Shown here: positions 12,038 to 20,860 of the stretch, one piece after another
Numbering within the stretch: position 1 is the stretch's first letter
Layout of the letters: the number at the start of each line of letters is the position of its first letter
From: a virus
DNA: 41,227 bases
IMG/VR virus record: IMGVR_UViG_3300029267_000641
Span: 1-41,227 of that record
Reading direction: 5' to 3' (one strand)
The notes under the pieces: model-generated
What the model was told of the DNA's origin: nothing
Database searches by the model: none
The model's input: the letters and a program-made list of their open reading frames with translations, nothing else
Translations under genes and position numbers: made by a program

Positions 12038-14534
12038 TGGTGTACGGACGTGGGTAGGTCCTTATGCGGGAGCCACGGGGCTCAAGATGGTCATCATAGG
12101 CGAGCAACCAGGAAAATCCGAGATATTTCATAGACCTTTGCCGACGCCCTTCGTGGGACCGGCGGGTAAAGAATTGGACAAGTGCCTGTCGTCTGCTGGC
12201 ATGCCGAGACTGTCATGTTACCTGACTAACGTCATTAAGGACCTAGACCACCCGTTACACTACTATATGGACCTGTCAAAGAAGAACCCTGTCGTTACTG
12301 AGGCCGGGCAATTCTACTTAGATATGTTGAAGGAGGAACTATGCGAGCCACCAGCAACGGAGGCGAATGTAATCGTTGCCACTGGCAACGTTCCACTGTT
12401 TGCTCTAACCAATCGTATCGGTATTACGAAGTGGCGTGGGAGCGTCTTGGAGTCCACGCTCGTTTCTGGCCGGAAGGTTATTCCGACTCTACACCCAGCG
12501 ACCATTATTCCTCCGAAGAATGTGTATCTCAACAAGAACCTTATCACACTTGATCTAATGCGGGCCAAGGAGGAATCTGCTTACCCAGAGATTCGTCGCA
12601 AGGAGCGCAAGATCATTCTTCGACCTTCGTTCGGTGACGTTATGCTCTTCCTTGAACGTTGCTACCAGAAAGGAAGGGAAGGAGGCATCATTGACTATGA
12701 CATCGAAATCTACAATGAGGAGGTCTCTTGCATTAGCTTCGCTCTGGTTCCTACGGAGGCGATGTCTATCCCGTTTGTGGATAGTTCGGGAGATTATTTC
12801 TCTATCGAGCAAGAGGCCGAGGTTTGGAAAGCCATCGCCCGAATCCTTGAGGATCGTGGTATTTGGAAACGTGGCCAGAATATCGCATTTGACTCCCACT
12901 TTTTATTACGAAGACTCGGAATCAAGTCACACTCGCTCCATGACACGATGGTTGCTCAGAAGACATTGTTTCCTGATTATCCGATGGGGCTGGACTTCAT
13001 CACTACGATGTACACTGACATACCGTACTACAAGAACGAAGGAAAGAAATGGTTCAAGGTTGGTGGTGCGTGGGAGACGTTATGGAACTATAATGCTCTG
13101 GACTCCATTGTTTGTGCGGAAGCTCATCCTAAACAAGTGGTCGACCTCCAACGGCAGGGAAACCTTGAGACTTATGAGCGTCAAAGAAAGATCATCGAAC
13201 CGCTCGTCTACATGATGGAACGTGGCATCCGCACGGATGTTGAGGGCATGAAAAAGAAAGGAAAAGAATATGAACGAAGAATCAAAGAAACCACAAACGA
13301 ACTACGAAACATCGTTGGATTTGACATTAACCCGAATTCACCAAAACAACTCGCAAATTACTTCTATGGTACTCGTGGGTTGCCAGCATATCGCAAGAGA
13401 GGTGGAGGAGTTACAACAGACGATGATGCACTTAAAAGACTTGTACGAAAAGGAGTTAAAGAAGCCGAACTGGTCCGAGTTCTCAGGGAGTACACTAAAG
13501 CTAAAGGTAACTATCTCAACGTCGAGAAAGTCGATCGAGACGGCCGCATCAGGTGTTCGTACAATCCAGCAGGCACTCGATTCTCTCGTATCTCTTCATC
13601 GGAAAACATTTTCGGGAGTGGGATGAACATGCAGAACTGGCCTCACGATCTGCTACGCTTTCTGCTGGCGGACGAAGGCTACGTACTGTATGTCATCGAT
13701 CTCTCCCAAGCCGAGAACCGTATCGTCGCCTACGTGGGCAATGTTGTCCCTATGATTGAGGCGTTTGAATCCGGGCAGGACGTTCATCGACTCACTGCAT
13801 CACTGATCTTCGGCAAACCTGCTGCTGAGATCACTACCGAGGACAATACTTGTCCACTGGGCGGCGGTCATTACTCCGAAAGGTTCTGGGGCAAGAAGGC
13901 AAACCACTCGTTGAACTATGACCTTGGTTATAAAAGCTTCGCGCTTCGGTTCGAGCTACCGGAAACACAGGCTAAGCAGATCGTTGATCGTTACCATCTG
14001 GCCTACCCTGGCGTAAGGCAGAACTATCAGACAATGGTGCGCACGCAGCTGGCCAAGAACCGAACCATTACGAACCTCATGGGGCGTAAGACATTGTTTC
14101 TTGGGGAATGGGGAGACAAGACGTGGAAGGCCGCATACTCATGCACACCGCAGGGTTCCGTTGGTGACATCATCAACGAGCGTGGGTTGAACTACGTATA
14201 TTACGACCAAGACAATTTCGCGCCAGTTGAGTTGCTGACGCAAACGCATGACTCGATAGCATTTCAAATCCCGCTGTCCGTTTCGTGGGAGGAACATGTA
14301 CACATGCTTAGCAAGATCAAGACCAAGTTGGAAACGCCACTTCGTTGGGGCGAGCGTGAGTTCGTAATTCCTGCGGACATCACGATGGGACTTACGTTCC
14401 GTAAGGAAGACGGCGTTAAGATCAAAACGTTAACTACACTAAAACTAGAGGAGGCATACAATGATCTTAGGAAACAAAACGTTAATGTGTCCAGCGAAGA
14501 ACACAACTCCACACAACACTCCGATAACAATTAG
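12021..14534 (+). CDS. UDG-like/3'-5' exonuclease/family A DNA polymerase fusion, 837 aa
   Basis: The phage replicative polymerase. Residues 20-170 resemble uracil-DNA glycosylase (G27-E-Q-P-G31, PFVGPAGKELD 43-53, H158-P-A). The proofreading exonuclease has D227-I-E229, N288...D291 and Y357...D361, all DEDD residues present. The polymerase has motif A D560-L-S-Q-A-E565, motif B R621, K625, H629 and Y633, and motif C H743-D744-S745. The Phe/Tyr at the 762-equivalent position is His629, and the usual motif-C Glu is Ser745. Both are odd compared with Pol I, though I recall HDS in other phage enzymes. Glycosylase activity is uncertain. Start ATG 12021 follows AAAGGAGACAAGGG. Confidence 0.88.
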   Translation: MIRKPDGVRTWVGPYAGATGLKMVIIGEQPGKSEIFHRPLPTPFVGPAGKELDKCLSSAGMPRLSCYLTNVIKDLDHPLHYYMDLSKKNPVVTEAGQFYLDMLKEELCEPPATEANVIVATGNVPLFALTNRIGITKWRGSVLESTLVSGRKVIPTLHPATIIPPKNVYLNKNLITLDLMRAKEESAYPEIRRKERKIILRPSFGDVMLFLERCYQKGREGGIIDYDIEIYNEEVSCISFALVPTEAMSIPFVDSSGDYFSIEQEAEVWKAIARILEDRGIWKRGQNIAFDSHFLLRRLGIKSHSLHDTMVAQKTLFPDYPMGLDFITTMYTDIPYYKNEGKKWFKVGGAWETLWNYNALDSIVCAEAHPKQVVDLQRQGNLETYERQRKIIEPLVYMMERGIRTDVEGMKKKGKEYERRIKETTNELRNIVGFDINPNSPKQLANYFYGTRGLPAYRKRGGGVTTDDDALKRLVRKGVKEAELVRVLREYTKAKGNYLNVEKVDRDGRIRCSYNPAGTRFSRISSSENIFGSGMNMQNWPHDLLRFLLADEGYVLYVIDLSQAENRIVAYVGNVVPMIEAFESGQDVHRLTASLIFGKPAAEITTEDNTCPLGGGHYSERFWGKKANHSLNYDLGYKSFALRFELPETQAKQIVDRYHLAYPGVRQNYQTMVRTQLAKNRTITNLMGRKTLFLGEWGDKTWKAAYSCTPQGSVGDIINERGLNYVYYDQDNFAPVELLTQTHDSIAFQIPLSVSWEEHVHMLSKIKTKLETPLRWGEREFVIPADITMGLTFRKEDGVKIKTLTTLKLEEAYNDLRKQNVNVSSEEHNSTQHSDNN

Positions 14535-14697
14535 AGTACTTCTTAGCTGGAATCGTGAAGGTCCGACAATAGTGATCGACTTGTCCTGCCCAGACTGTGG
14601 ATGGAACGCTGTAAAGGAAATCTCACTGCTGAAGATGATGGAGCAAGACGCACTATGTCCGATCGACACCTCGAAGACTGGCTTACCAGCTTCTTAA
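14461..14697 (+). CDS. Zn-ribbon-like small protein, 78 aa
   Basis: ATG 14461 follows AGAGGAGGCATACA, located inside the polymerase 3' end. It overlaps the polymerase by 74 nt and the helicase by 43 nt, so its frame is distinct from both. C10 near the N-terminus, C43-P-D-C46-GW in the middle and a C-terminal LCPID form a plausible zinc site. Role unknown; position between polymerase and helicase suggests replication. Confidence 0.55.
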   Translation: MILGNKTLMCPAKNTTPHNTPITIRVLLSWNREGPTIVIDLSCPDCGWNAVKEISLLKMMEQDALCPIDTSKTGLPAS

Positions 14698-15995
14698 AGT
14701 TTACTGATAACACTGAGCCGCCACGAATGTTTCGAACGTGGACGGCGATAAGTGTCATGGCCGCGTGCCTCCAACGCAAGTGTGTCTTGCACTGGGGATC
14801 ACTCGACTTTTATCCTAATATGTACATAGTGTTGGTCGCCCCATCGGGCAAGGCTCGTAAAGGAACCGCCATGATTCCAGGGCTGAAGATGCTTCGTGAG
14901 ATGGGCGTGAAGTTGGCATCAAACTCTGTCACGCGTCAAGCTCTTATCCGTGATCTTAAGCGTTCAAACGAAACGGAAGTTGACCTGACCACTGGTTCGA
15001 TGGACATTCACGCCTCGCTCACTATCTTTAGCAAGGAGCTGACGGTCTTCCTTGGCTACCAAAACAACGAGCTAATGACTGACCTTACCGACTGGTACGA
15101 CTGCGACGACGACTGGATTTATCGAACGAAGCATGAAGGTGTGGACGACATTAAGGGTGTGTGGGTCAACCTAATCGGTGCCACGACACCCGACCTTATC
15201 CAGTCAGCTATGCCACTGAACGCCATCGGCGGTGGGCTCACGAGCCGAATGATCTTCGTGTATGAACAACGAAAGGGTAAGCGTGTCCATACTCCGTTTT
15301 ACACTGATGAGGAACTCAAGCTCCAAGAACTGTTACTCGTTGATCTTGAGCGCATCAAAATGCTTAAAGGAGAGTTCAGGGTCACGAAGCGGTTCTTGGA
15401 GCGTTGGGTCGAGTGGTACAACGCAGTGGATGAGAACCCTCCGTTCGAGGACGTACGCTTCGCTGGTTACTTTGAGCGTCGCCCCGTTCACGTGATGAAG
15501 CTCTCAATGATCTTGAACGCTTCACGCACCGACGAGATGCTGATTGATCGTGAGGATTTAGATCGAGCAATCGAAGTACTTCAGCAGACGGAGATCAAGA
15601 TGCGTTTCACGTTTAGCGGTGTTGGAAAGTCCGCGATAGCCAACACACTCTGGCAGGTGATGGCTGACGTAGCACTGAAGAAGGAAGTACGGTTCGACGA
15701 ACTGATGTCACGTTATTACAACGATGTTGATGCGTGGGGCTTGGAGAAGATCATTGAAACGATGAGCAAGATGAACTACGTAGACGACATTCCGCTGGCC
15801 CCAGGTGGGCGCACAATACGTTTTCGTGAGGGCGCAGGCAACCCACTTTACACTGGCGGTGGTGAACTAAGCAACTTTGTTCAAAATTTGAACGAAGTGA
15901 AGGAGGAAAACAATGAGCGAGGAAATTCTGAAGGAGCTACTGGAAACGGGCAAGGTGGAGGAAGCGGACGTAACAATGGCCCGACTGAAAGTTGA
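14655..15995 (+). CDS. DUF3987-like primase/helicase ATPase, 446 aa
   Basis: The start is set at ATG 14655 (MSDRHLEDW) behind TGATGGAGCAAG; the frame is open 18 codons upstream within the Zn-ribbon gene. The nucleotide-binding loop is APSGKARKGT at 62-71, an altered Walker A with K-G-T in place of the usual G-K-T. IFSKELTVFLG (about 125-136) and GATTPDLI are other family segments. It is likely the replicative helicase or a primase-linked ATPase. The C-terminal tail is Gly/Ser/Asn-rich (NERGNSEGATGNGQGGGSG). The palindrome at 15,873 is encoded in frame near that tail. Confidence 0.7.
   Translation: MSDRHLEDWLTSFLKFTDNTEPPRMFRTWTAISVMAACLQRKCVLHWGSLDFYPNMYIVLVAPSGKARKGTAMIPGLKMLREMGVKLASNSVTRQALIRDLKRSNETEVDLTTGSMDIHASLTIFSKELTVFLGYQNNELMTDLTDWYDCDDDWIYRTKHEGVDDIKGVWVNLIGATTPDLIQSAMPLNAIGGGLTSRMIFVYEQRKGKRVHTPFYTDEELKLQELLLVDLERIKMLKGEFRVTKRFLERWVEWYNAVDENPPFEDVRFAGYFERRPVHVMKLSMILNASRTDEMLIDREDLDRAIEVLQQTEIKMRFTFSGVGKSAIANTLWQVMADVALKKEVRFDELMSRYYNDVDAWGLEKIIETMSKMNYVDDIPLAPGGRTIRFREGAGNPLYTGGGELSNFVQNLNEVKEENNERGNSEGATGNGQGGGSGRNNGPTES
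15873..15899. promoter_or_regulatory. 27-bp palindromic element, copy 2
   Basis: Arms AACTTTGTTCAAA and TTTGAACGAAGTG around a central A; only the outermost pair (A/G) and one T/G pair deviate from symmetry. It sits inside the end of the helicase gene and ends 1 nt before the GAAGGAGG ribosome site of the 15913 gene. Its conservation despite being coding suggests selection on the DNA or RNA. Confidence 0.8.
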
Positions 15996-16323
15996 CATGA
16001 TTTTGCGATCTTGTGCGTTCAGCATACACACACTGCTCTGCAAAAAGGAACACGAGGAAGATCCTGGTAACATCTTGCAGCCGGCAATGAACAAGTGCTT
16101 GTGGTACGTCGAGGAACAGGTCTTGGAAAGTGAGTGGGACGGAAGCGATCACAAGTTCTGGCTGTCGAAGACGTTGGAACTTATGAGGGAGCAGGAGATA
16201 GCAAACACAGAGGACTTAAAGTTCATGATCACGCAAGCGACAGTAGTAATCCACAAGATCAAACTGCTATCTAACGACTTTCCAAAGATTTTTGACTTCA
16301 TTGCTGAAGTCATAGAATCGTAA
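15913..16323 (+). CDS. Helical hypothetical protein, 136 aa
   Basis: ATG 15913 follows GAAGGAGGAAAACA, directly after palindrome copy 2. The product is all-helical (EEILKELLETGKVEEADVTMARL...IHTLLCKKEHEED), acidic, without a recognised family. It overlaps the helicase by 83 nt. As the last gene of the left block it ends 6 nt before the convergent terminator. Confidence 0.65.
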   Translation: MSEEILKELLETGKVEEADVTMARLKVDMILRSCAFSIHTLLCKKEHEEDPGNILQPAMNKCLWYVEEQVLESEWDGSDHKFWLSKTLELMREQEIANTEDLKFMITQATVVIHKIKLLSNDFPKIFDFIAEVIES

Positions 16324-16328
16324 TGCCT

Positions 16329-16391
16329 CCAGAGGGCCGACAGGCACTAGAAGCTTCCGCACCTCCGGCTTTTATCCTGTCGACCTTCTGG
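16329..16391. terminator. Convergent terminator-like hairpin
   Basis: CCAGAGGGCCGACAGG (16329-16344) pairs with CCTGTCGACCTTCTGG (16376-16391); 14 of 16 pairs are Watson-Crick and 2 are G-U-type. Inside the loop is a smaller stem AAGC/GCTT followed by TTTTAT. It lies between the last rightward gene (stop 16323) and the last leftward gene (stop 16394), so it can end transcription from both sides. Confidence 0.7.
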
Positions 16392-16393
16392 TC

Positions 16394-19300
16394 CTATTGT
16401 CCTAGTCCGCCCATCCCTTCCAAACCTTCAAGCCCACCGAGACTTTCGCTCTTGGGTGGCGTGTACGTCCCAACCACTTGACCGTAAAGACTCTCACCAC
16501 GTGTGCGTGCGCGTTTGGACTTGGCATACTGTGCGGTGCCAGGTATTCCAAACCACTTGCCGCTTAGCTCCCACCATGCACGAGCCATTGGGTCGCGCGA
16601 AGCGAACTTTGCCGTCTCCCAAACCAGCTCACCACCAGGACCGAACGGACCCTTTCCATAACGCGCTGCACCAAACATCGGCACAGGCTCGATAAGTTCC
16701 TTTCCAACTCCTATAGCCAGTGAGGGAATGTCGTCACCGTTCTCAAGTGCTTCCCTAAACGCTCTGATCGGCGTTGGGAATGGTGAGTTAATGTGAAGAA
16801 CGTCCTCCAACAGAAAGTTAAACGCCGTTGTCGCAGCAACGTAACGTATGGTCTTAACGAAAGCCGCGCGACTGTCAATACCAACATTTCTCTTGCCAAG
16901 CACGTCCTTAATTAAGAAGTCCCAATCGTTGATAGTAAACGTCTGAAACAACGTAAGGAACCTACCTACCACTGGTCGCTGAATCGGAGCAAGGTCGCCA
17001 ATCATGCCTGACGCCTGTGTGCGTGTCACTACATCGTCGGCGAAGTTAATGGCCTTCCTACCAGTGTAACCCTTCTTGTTAACAGCCATTTCGTAGGCAC
17101 CTTGCCATGTAGCCTTGGCTGTTTCCAGATCAAGAAGCTGCAACGGCTTCATCGCAAGCCTCGTGCCAAACTTTTGCGCCTCGCCAACAGCTCCCGCACG
17201 AATGTAACGCAAGGCGTCTTCAACAGCTATGTCAATCACACGTTGCGACAACACCTTCGACTTCTGCATAGCAAAGTTTCGTTTACTTGGGTCGACCAAG
17301 CTTAGAATTCCTCGCGTCGTGTACACTGGCCCTATCTCAGCCACGGTGTTTCGCAATGCTGTTACCTGAATCATCGCTGAGCGAGCGTTGGCCCCAAGTA
17401 TTGATGCCACAAGGTTATTGTTGACCTTGGTCATAGCCTTCTCAACCGACATTGATAGACGGAACGATGGGGACTTCATGCCAGCGATTGCGTTCGTCCA
17501 TCCTTGCAACGACGCAGCAAGCACGGGGTTTTCGTTCATCAGCACGAACGCTTCACCCGTTTCTGGGTCAACCATCCTGCCTTGATACTCACGAAGCTTT
17601 GCTACGAGCGGCGACAGCTGCACGTATCGAGCAGCAGTATTCTCATAGACTTCCAGCACGTGAAACGGGTCCATCTCCAATCGATAAGCTGTGCGGCTAC
17701 GTGGCTTCTCAAACGGAAACGGTGTCGAGCCCATCTTGACAAACTGAGCGTTCAGAATATCATTAGGCATTTGCAACGGCTCGAAGCCAGCACGCTCCAG
17801 CCATGACAAGTTGCGTAGAAACGTGAAGTAATCCTCTGTGTACGGAAACGGTTCTTTGCCAATAGACTTGCGTACGTTGTTCAACCTATGATACCACGCC
17901 TCATACCGAGCACGTAATGCTTCGTACGCTTCCATCTCCTTGGGCGACAATTCCTTAAGCATCCCACGTCCCATGAACTCCAGCTTCTCCCTACCGAACT
18001 CCTGCTTGCTAATGGCGTAACGCATGATGTTGTCACGTATCTTGGGAGTTGTTCCTTGCTTTAATTCATTGCGGCTCTTACGCAGCGCTCTTGTCAACAC
18101 AAACGCACCCTTCTCACGAGCATGATAAGCGTGTATGGTAAGGTCAAGCAACGCCTCGCCACCAGCCTCACGGAACGTGCGGATTGGGTTCTCGAACGCA
18201 CGATGGAGCGTCGTCTGTGGAATCTTCTCACAAGCCTTAAGCACTTCAAGCTCCGCTTCGTAAACTTGCGGACGGTAGCGTCCTTTGATCTTGCGCCGAC
18301 TAACAACCCTTCCTTTGTCGAGAATCTCGTTGACTTCCGGAGAAATCGTCTGGCCCTTCTCTCTAGCTCTCTCTTTGAAGCGTCGAACGAAGCTCTCATA
18401 CATGTCTTGAAAGCCACCCACACCACTATAAAGCTTCGTTCCGGCACTTCTACCAACGCCCTCTAAGTCTAGCATCATGTCAAGTGTTTCCCACGGAGCC
18501 TCATGTGCACGTCGCTTATCTGACATCCATGATCTCCACGAAGTCAGCCGTGCTTCCATCTCTCCAGGTGTTTCGGTGTATTCCTTCCAAGCCCTAGTTG
18601 CCGCCTCACCTTCTGGCATCTCGCGAGAATAAACCCGCCGTAAGTGGTAATAACTGCTCCCTTCGAATGCTCCCATCTCCTCATTTACAGCATGTTGTAT
18701 CTCGTGCAGCAGTGCTCTCTTATCGTTGAAAAACCTTAAACTAATTGTACTACTCGGTCTGTTGAAGGCTGCCTTCGATTCCATCGTAGGCGAAATCACT
18801 AAAGCGGTATTCTTAAACTTCGGAAATATCTCATACAGTTCGGGATAATCAAGAACATTCCCAAGCTTAAACGTCACGTCGTTACCAGACCCAAGTGCTC
18901 TTCCGACGTACTCCGGGTATTCAAGTTTAGCCTTGGAAGGATTAATCTCGTATCGGAACTTCCCATCCTGGCCGTACCAAAAACCAGTGGCTTTCCATAA
19001 GTCTCTATTCCTAGTAACCTCCCTCACCGTCACCTGATCACGCTTGAAGAAGCCCTGGATCGCCCGTGGGACCTTGTTCAGTGGAATAAAAGTATTCAAC
19101 TGTGCATCCGAAAACAACGGCTTCGGTGCCTCGGTCGGAACTTCAAACACATATCTTCCAGCTTGATAAGGATTCTCGATGATCTCTCCAAGCTCCTCAC
19201 CAAACGCACGCCTGTAGATCTCGGCGCTCTTCCGCGTCTCGAATCCTCCACCCTCCGTTGGATCGACGAAGGAAACCCGCCTGTCGTTTACAACAGCGGT

Positions 19301-20860
19301 GACAGGGCCACTGGGCTCAGCTTCTATCATTCCCTGCTTGCGGCGAGCATCGTTGATCTTGCCTAGGATGTCGTCGCCCCACTCACGATAGGAAGCCGTC
19401 TCGATCTCATCCTTGAATCCCATTCGTGGGTGTTCCTCGTAGCGCGTGGCAAGCTCTTGCATGTTATGATAAAGCTCGTCAAGATTCGTAGCCTTGTCAG
19501 TAATCCTTTTGGCCTCGGCCTGAACCTCTTCCAACGTAACAACAGACTTTTCTCTAGCCTTCTTAACACCGAACGTTGGTTCTTTAGGCTCCACCTTCGG
19601 TGTCGGCTTCACAGGCTCGGCCTTCGGTTCAACCTTTGGCTCTACCGGCTTAACCTTTGCCTTCGTAACTGGACTTGGCGGTGGCTCTGGAACTTCATGA
19701 CCCATAGCCTTCAACGTACGTCCAGGCAAGATCTTATCGCCCAACTTGTAGTAAGCTATGTATGGATTGGTAGTGCTGAACGTCTCTTTCCAGTGCGAGA
19801 ACACTGGCGTCTCTGGAGCCTTTGGAACAACCACTGGAGCAGTAGGTTCTGGAACCTCAGGCGCAGTCGCCTTTGGCGGAGTCGGTTCCTCTGGAGTTTC
19901 GACCTTTGGAAGTTGCTCTTGCAGCTTTTGCAATCGTTCACGCTCACGCAACTGTTCGTCGCGAACACGTTCGTTTTTGGCCTCACGTTCCTTACGTACA
20001 GTATCTTCAATGCGTTTGTCAAGCTCTACTTCGGCCTCCTTCCGAATCTCCTCAGCGATCTTCTTGTACTCCTCTGGGGTGAGCTTCTGCGTCCGCTTGC
20101 GAATCTTAAGTTTAGACTTTGCTCCGCTGATTGCAGAATGTAAGGCCTTGAATCCAAGAAGTTCAAGACCAACTCTAAGTGTCGTGCTCGTCCATACGTC
20201 AAGCTTCTCGGCCGTTTCCTTGGAAATTATCGAAGTCGGTATGTACTCTTCGCCACGCTCGACAGCCTCCCTTCGCAGCCGCTCCTGCGTGGCCCGTAGC
20301 ATACCAGCGCGAGGGTCTGTAGGCATCTTGATCTCGCCGCTCACAATCTTTCGTGGAAACTCAAAGATCGGAGTAAGAAACCTTTCAGCTACTTCAGCAG
20401 AACTTGACGATGAACCAGGCCCTAACCACTCACCAGCATGGCTCGCGTACTCTTCCAGCTCCTCGGCGCTGAACCCTTTGATCGTCCCAATACCAAGGCG
20501 AGTAAACTCCTCGACAACTGAAGGAATGTAACCAACGGCACCCTTGCCTAAGTGGAACGCAGTTTCAGCTATCTCGGTTGGAATAGCAGCAGCGCCCTCA
20601 ACCGGCTTAGTAATAAATGGAGACCTTTGCTCAATCGGGCGCGTGCCAGTGACTGGAATTCCTTCGGCTTCCATCGTCTTCAGTTGTTCTTCCGTAAAGG
20701 GTGGAGAGGGCTCGGAAGGTAAAGGAGACGAAATCCTTCCTTTCGCGGCCGGTGCAGCTTGCGGAGCCCTCTCTCTTCTCATCCTCTCGGCAATAGTAAG
20801 ATTAACCTCCGCCTTGGCGGTCTCACGCTCGGCTTTCATTCTTTCAGCAATCGTCTGCAT
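16394..20860 (-). CDS. Large polyvalent ejection-type protein with HEIQH motif, 1,488 aa
   Basis: ATG 20860 overlaps the previous TGA (TGATG) behind AAGGAGAAG; an in-frame GTG one codon upstream is less likely. The N-terminus has a repeated IAERMKAER/IAERMRRER. About residues 310-430 are a Pro/Glu/Lys-rich linker. H719-E-I-Q-H723, with a later ETPGEMEAR, resembles the metallopeptidase-like domain of large polyvalent proteins. The C-terminal third is helical with hydrophobic stretches and ends in a Gly-rich tail (GGLEGLEGMGGLGQ). Such giant last genes of podoviruses often enter the host with DNA. Peptidase activity is not shown. Confidence 0.65.
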   Translation of the reverse strand: MQTIAERMKAERETAKAEVNLTIAERMRRERAPQAAPAAKGRISSPLPSEPSPPFTEEQLKTMEAEGIPVTGTRPIEQRSPFITKPVEGAAAIPTEIAETAFHLGKGAVGYIPSVVEEFTRLGIGTIKGFSAEELEEYASHAGEWLGPGSSSSSAEVAERFLTPIFEFPRKIVSGEIKMPTDPRAGMLRATQERLRREAVERGEEYIPTSIISKETAEKLDVWTSTTLRVGLELLGFKALHSAISGAKSKLKIRKRTQKLTPEEYKKIAEEIRKEAEVELDKRIEDTVRKEREAKNERVRDEQLRERERLQKLQEQLPKVETPEEPTPPKATAPEVPEPTAPVVVPKAPETPVFSHWKETFSTTNPYIAYYKLGDKILPGRTLKAMGHEVPEPPPSPVTKAKVKPVEPKVEPKAEPVKPTPKVEPKEPTFGVKKAREKSVVTLEEVQAEAKRITDKATNLDELYHNMQELATRYEEHPRMGFKDEIETASYREWGDDILGKINDARRKQGMIEAEPSGPVTAVVNDRRVSFVDPTEGGGFETRKSAEIYRRAFGEELGEIIENPYQAGRYVFEVPTEAPKPLFSDAQLNTFIPLNKVPRAIQGFFKRDQVTVREVTRNRDLWKATGFWYGQDGKFRYEINPSKAKLEYPEYVGRALGSGNDVTFKLGNVLDYPELYEIFPKFKNTALVISPTMESKAAFNRPSSTISLRFFNDKRALLHEIQHAVNEEMGAFEGSSYYHLRRVYSREMPEGEAATRAWKEYTETPGEMEARLTSWRSWMSDKRRAHEAPWETLDMMLDLEGVGRSAGTKLYSGVGGFQDMYESFVRRFKERAREKGQTISPEVNEILDKGRVVSRRKIKGRYRPQVYEAELEVLKACEKIPQTTLHRAFENPIRTFREAGGEALLDLTIHAYHAREKGAFVLTRALRKSRNELKQGTTPKIRDNIMRYAISKQEFGREKLEFMGRGMLKELSPKEMEAYEALRARYEAWYHRLNNVRKSIGKEPFPYTEDYFTFLRNLSWLERAGFEPLQMPNDILNAQFVKMGSTPFPFEKPRSRTAYRLEMDPFHVLEVYENTAARYVQLSPLVAKLREYQGRMVDPETGEAFVLMNENPVLAASLQGWTNAIAGMKSPSFRLSMSVEKAMTKVNNNLVASILGANARSAMIQVTALRNTVAEIGPVYTTRGILSLVDPSKRNFAMQKSKVLSQRVIDIAVEDALRYIRAGAVGEAQKFGTRLAMKPLQLLDLETAKATWQGAYEMAVNKKGYTGRKAINFADDVVTRTQASGMIGDLAPIQRPVVGRFLTLFQTFTINDWDFLIKDVLGKRNVGIDSRAAFVKTIRYVAATTAFNFLLEDVLHINSPFPTPIRAFREALENGDDIPSLAIGVGKELIEPVPMFGAARYGKGPFGPGGELVWETAKFASRDPMARAWWELSGKWFGIPGTAQYAKSKRARTRGESLYGQVVGTYTPPKSESLGGLEGLEGMGGLGQ

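Noticed and set aside
19430-20531. Long plus-strand open frames opposite the giant virion gene
   Set aside because: Their codon use is a reflection of the minus-strand gene and no start signals are seen; the Pro/Glu/Lys-rich linker simply lacks antisense stops.
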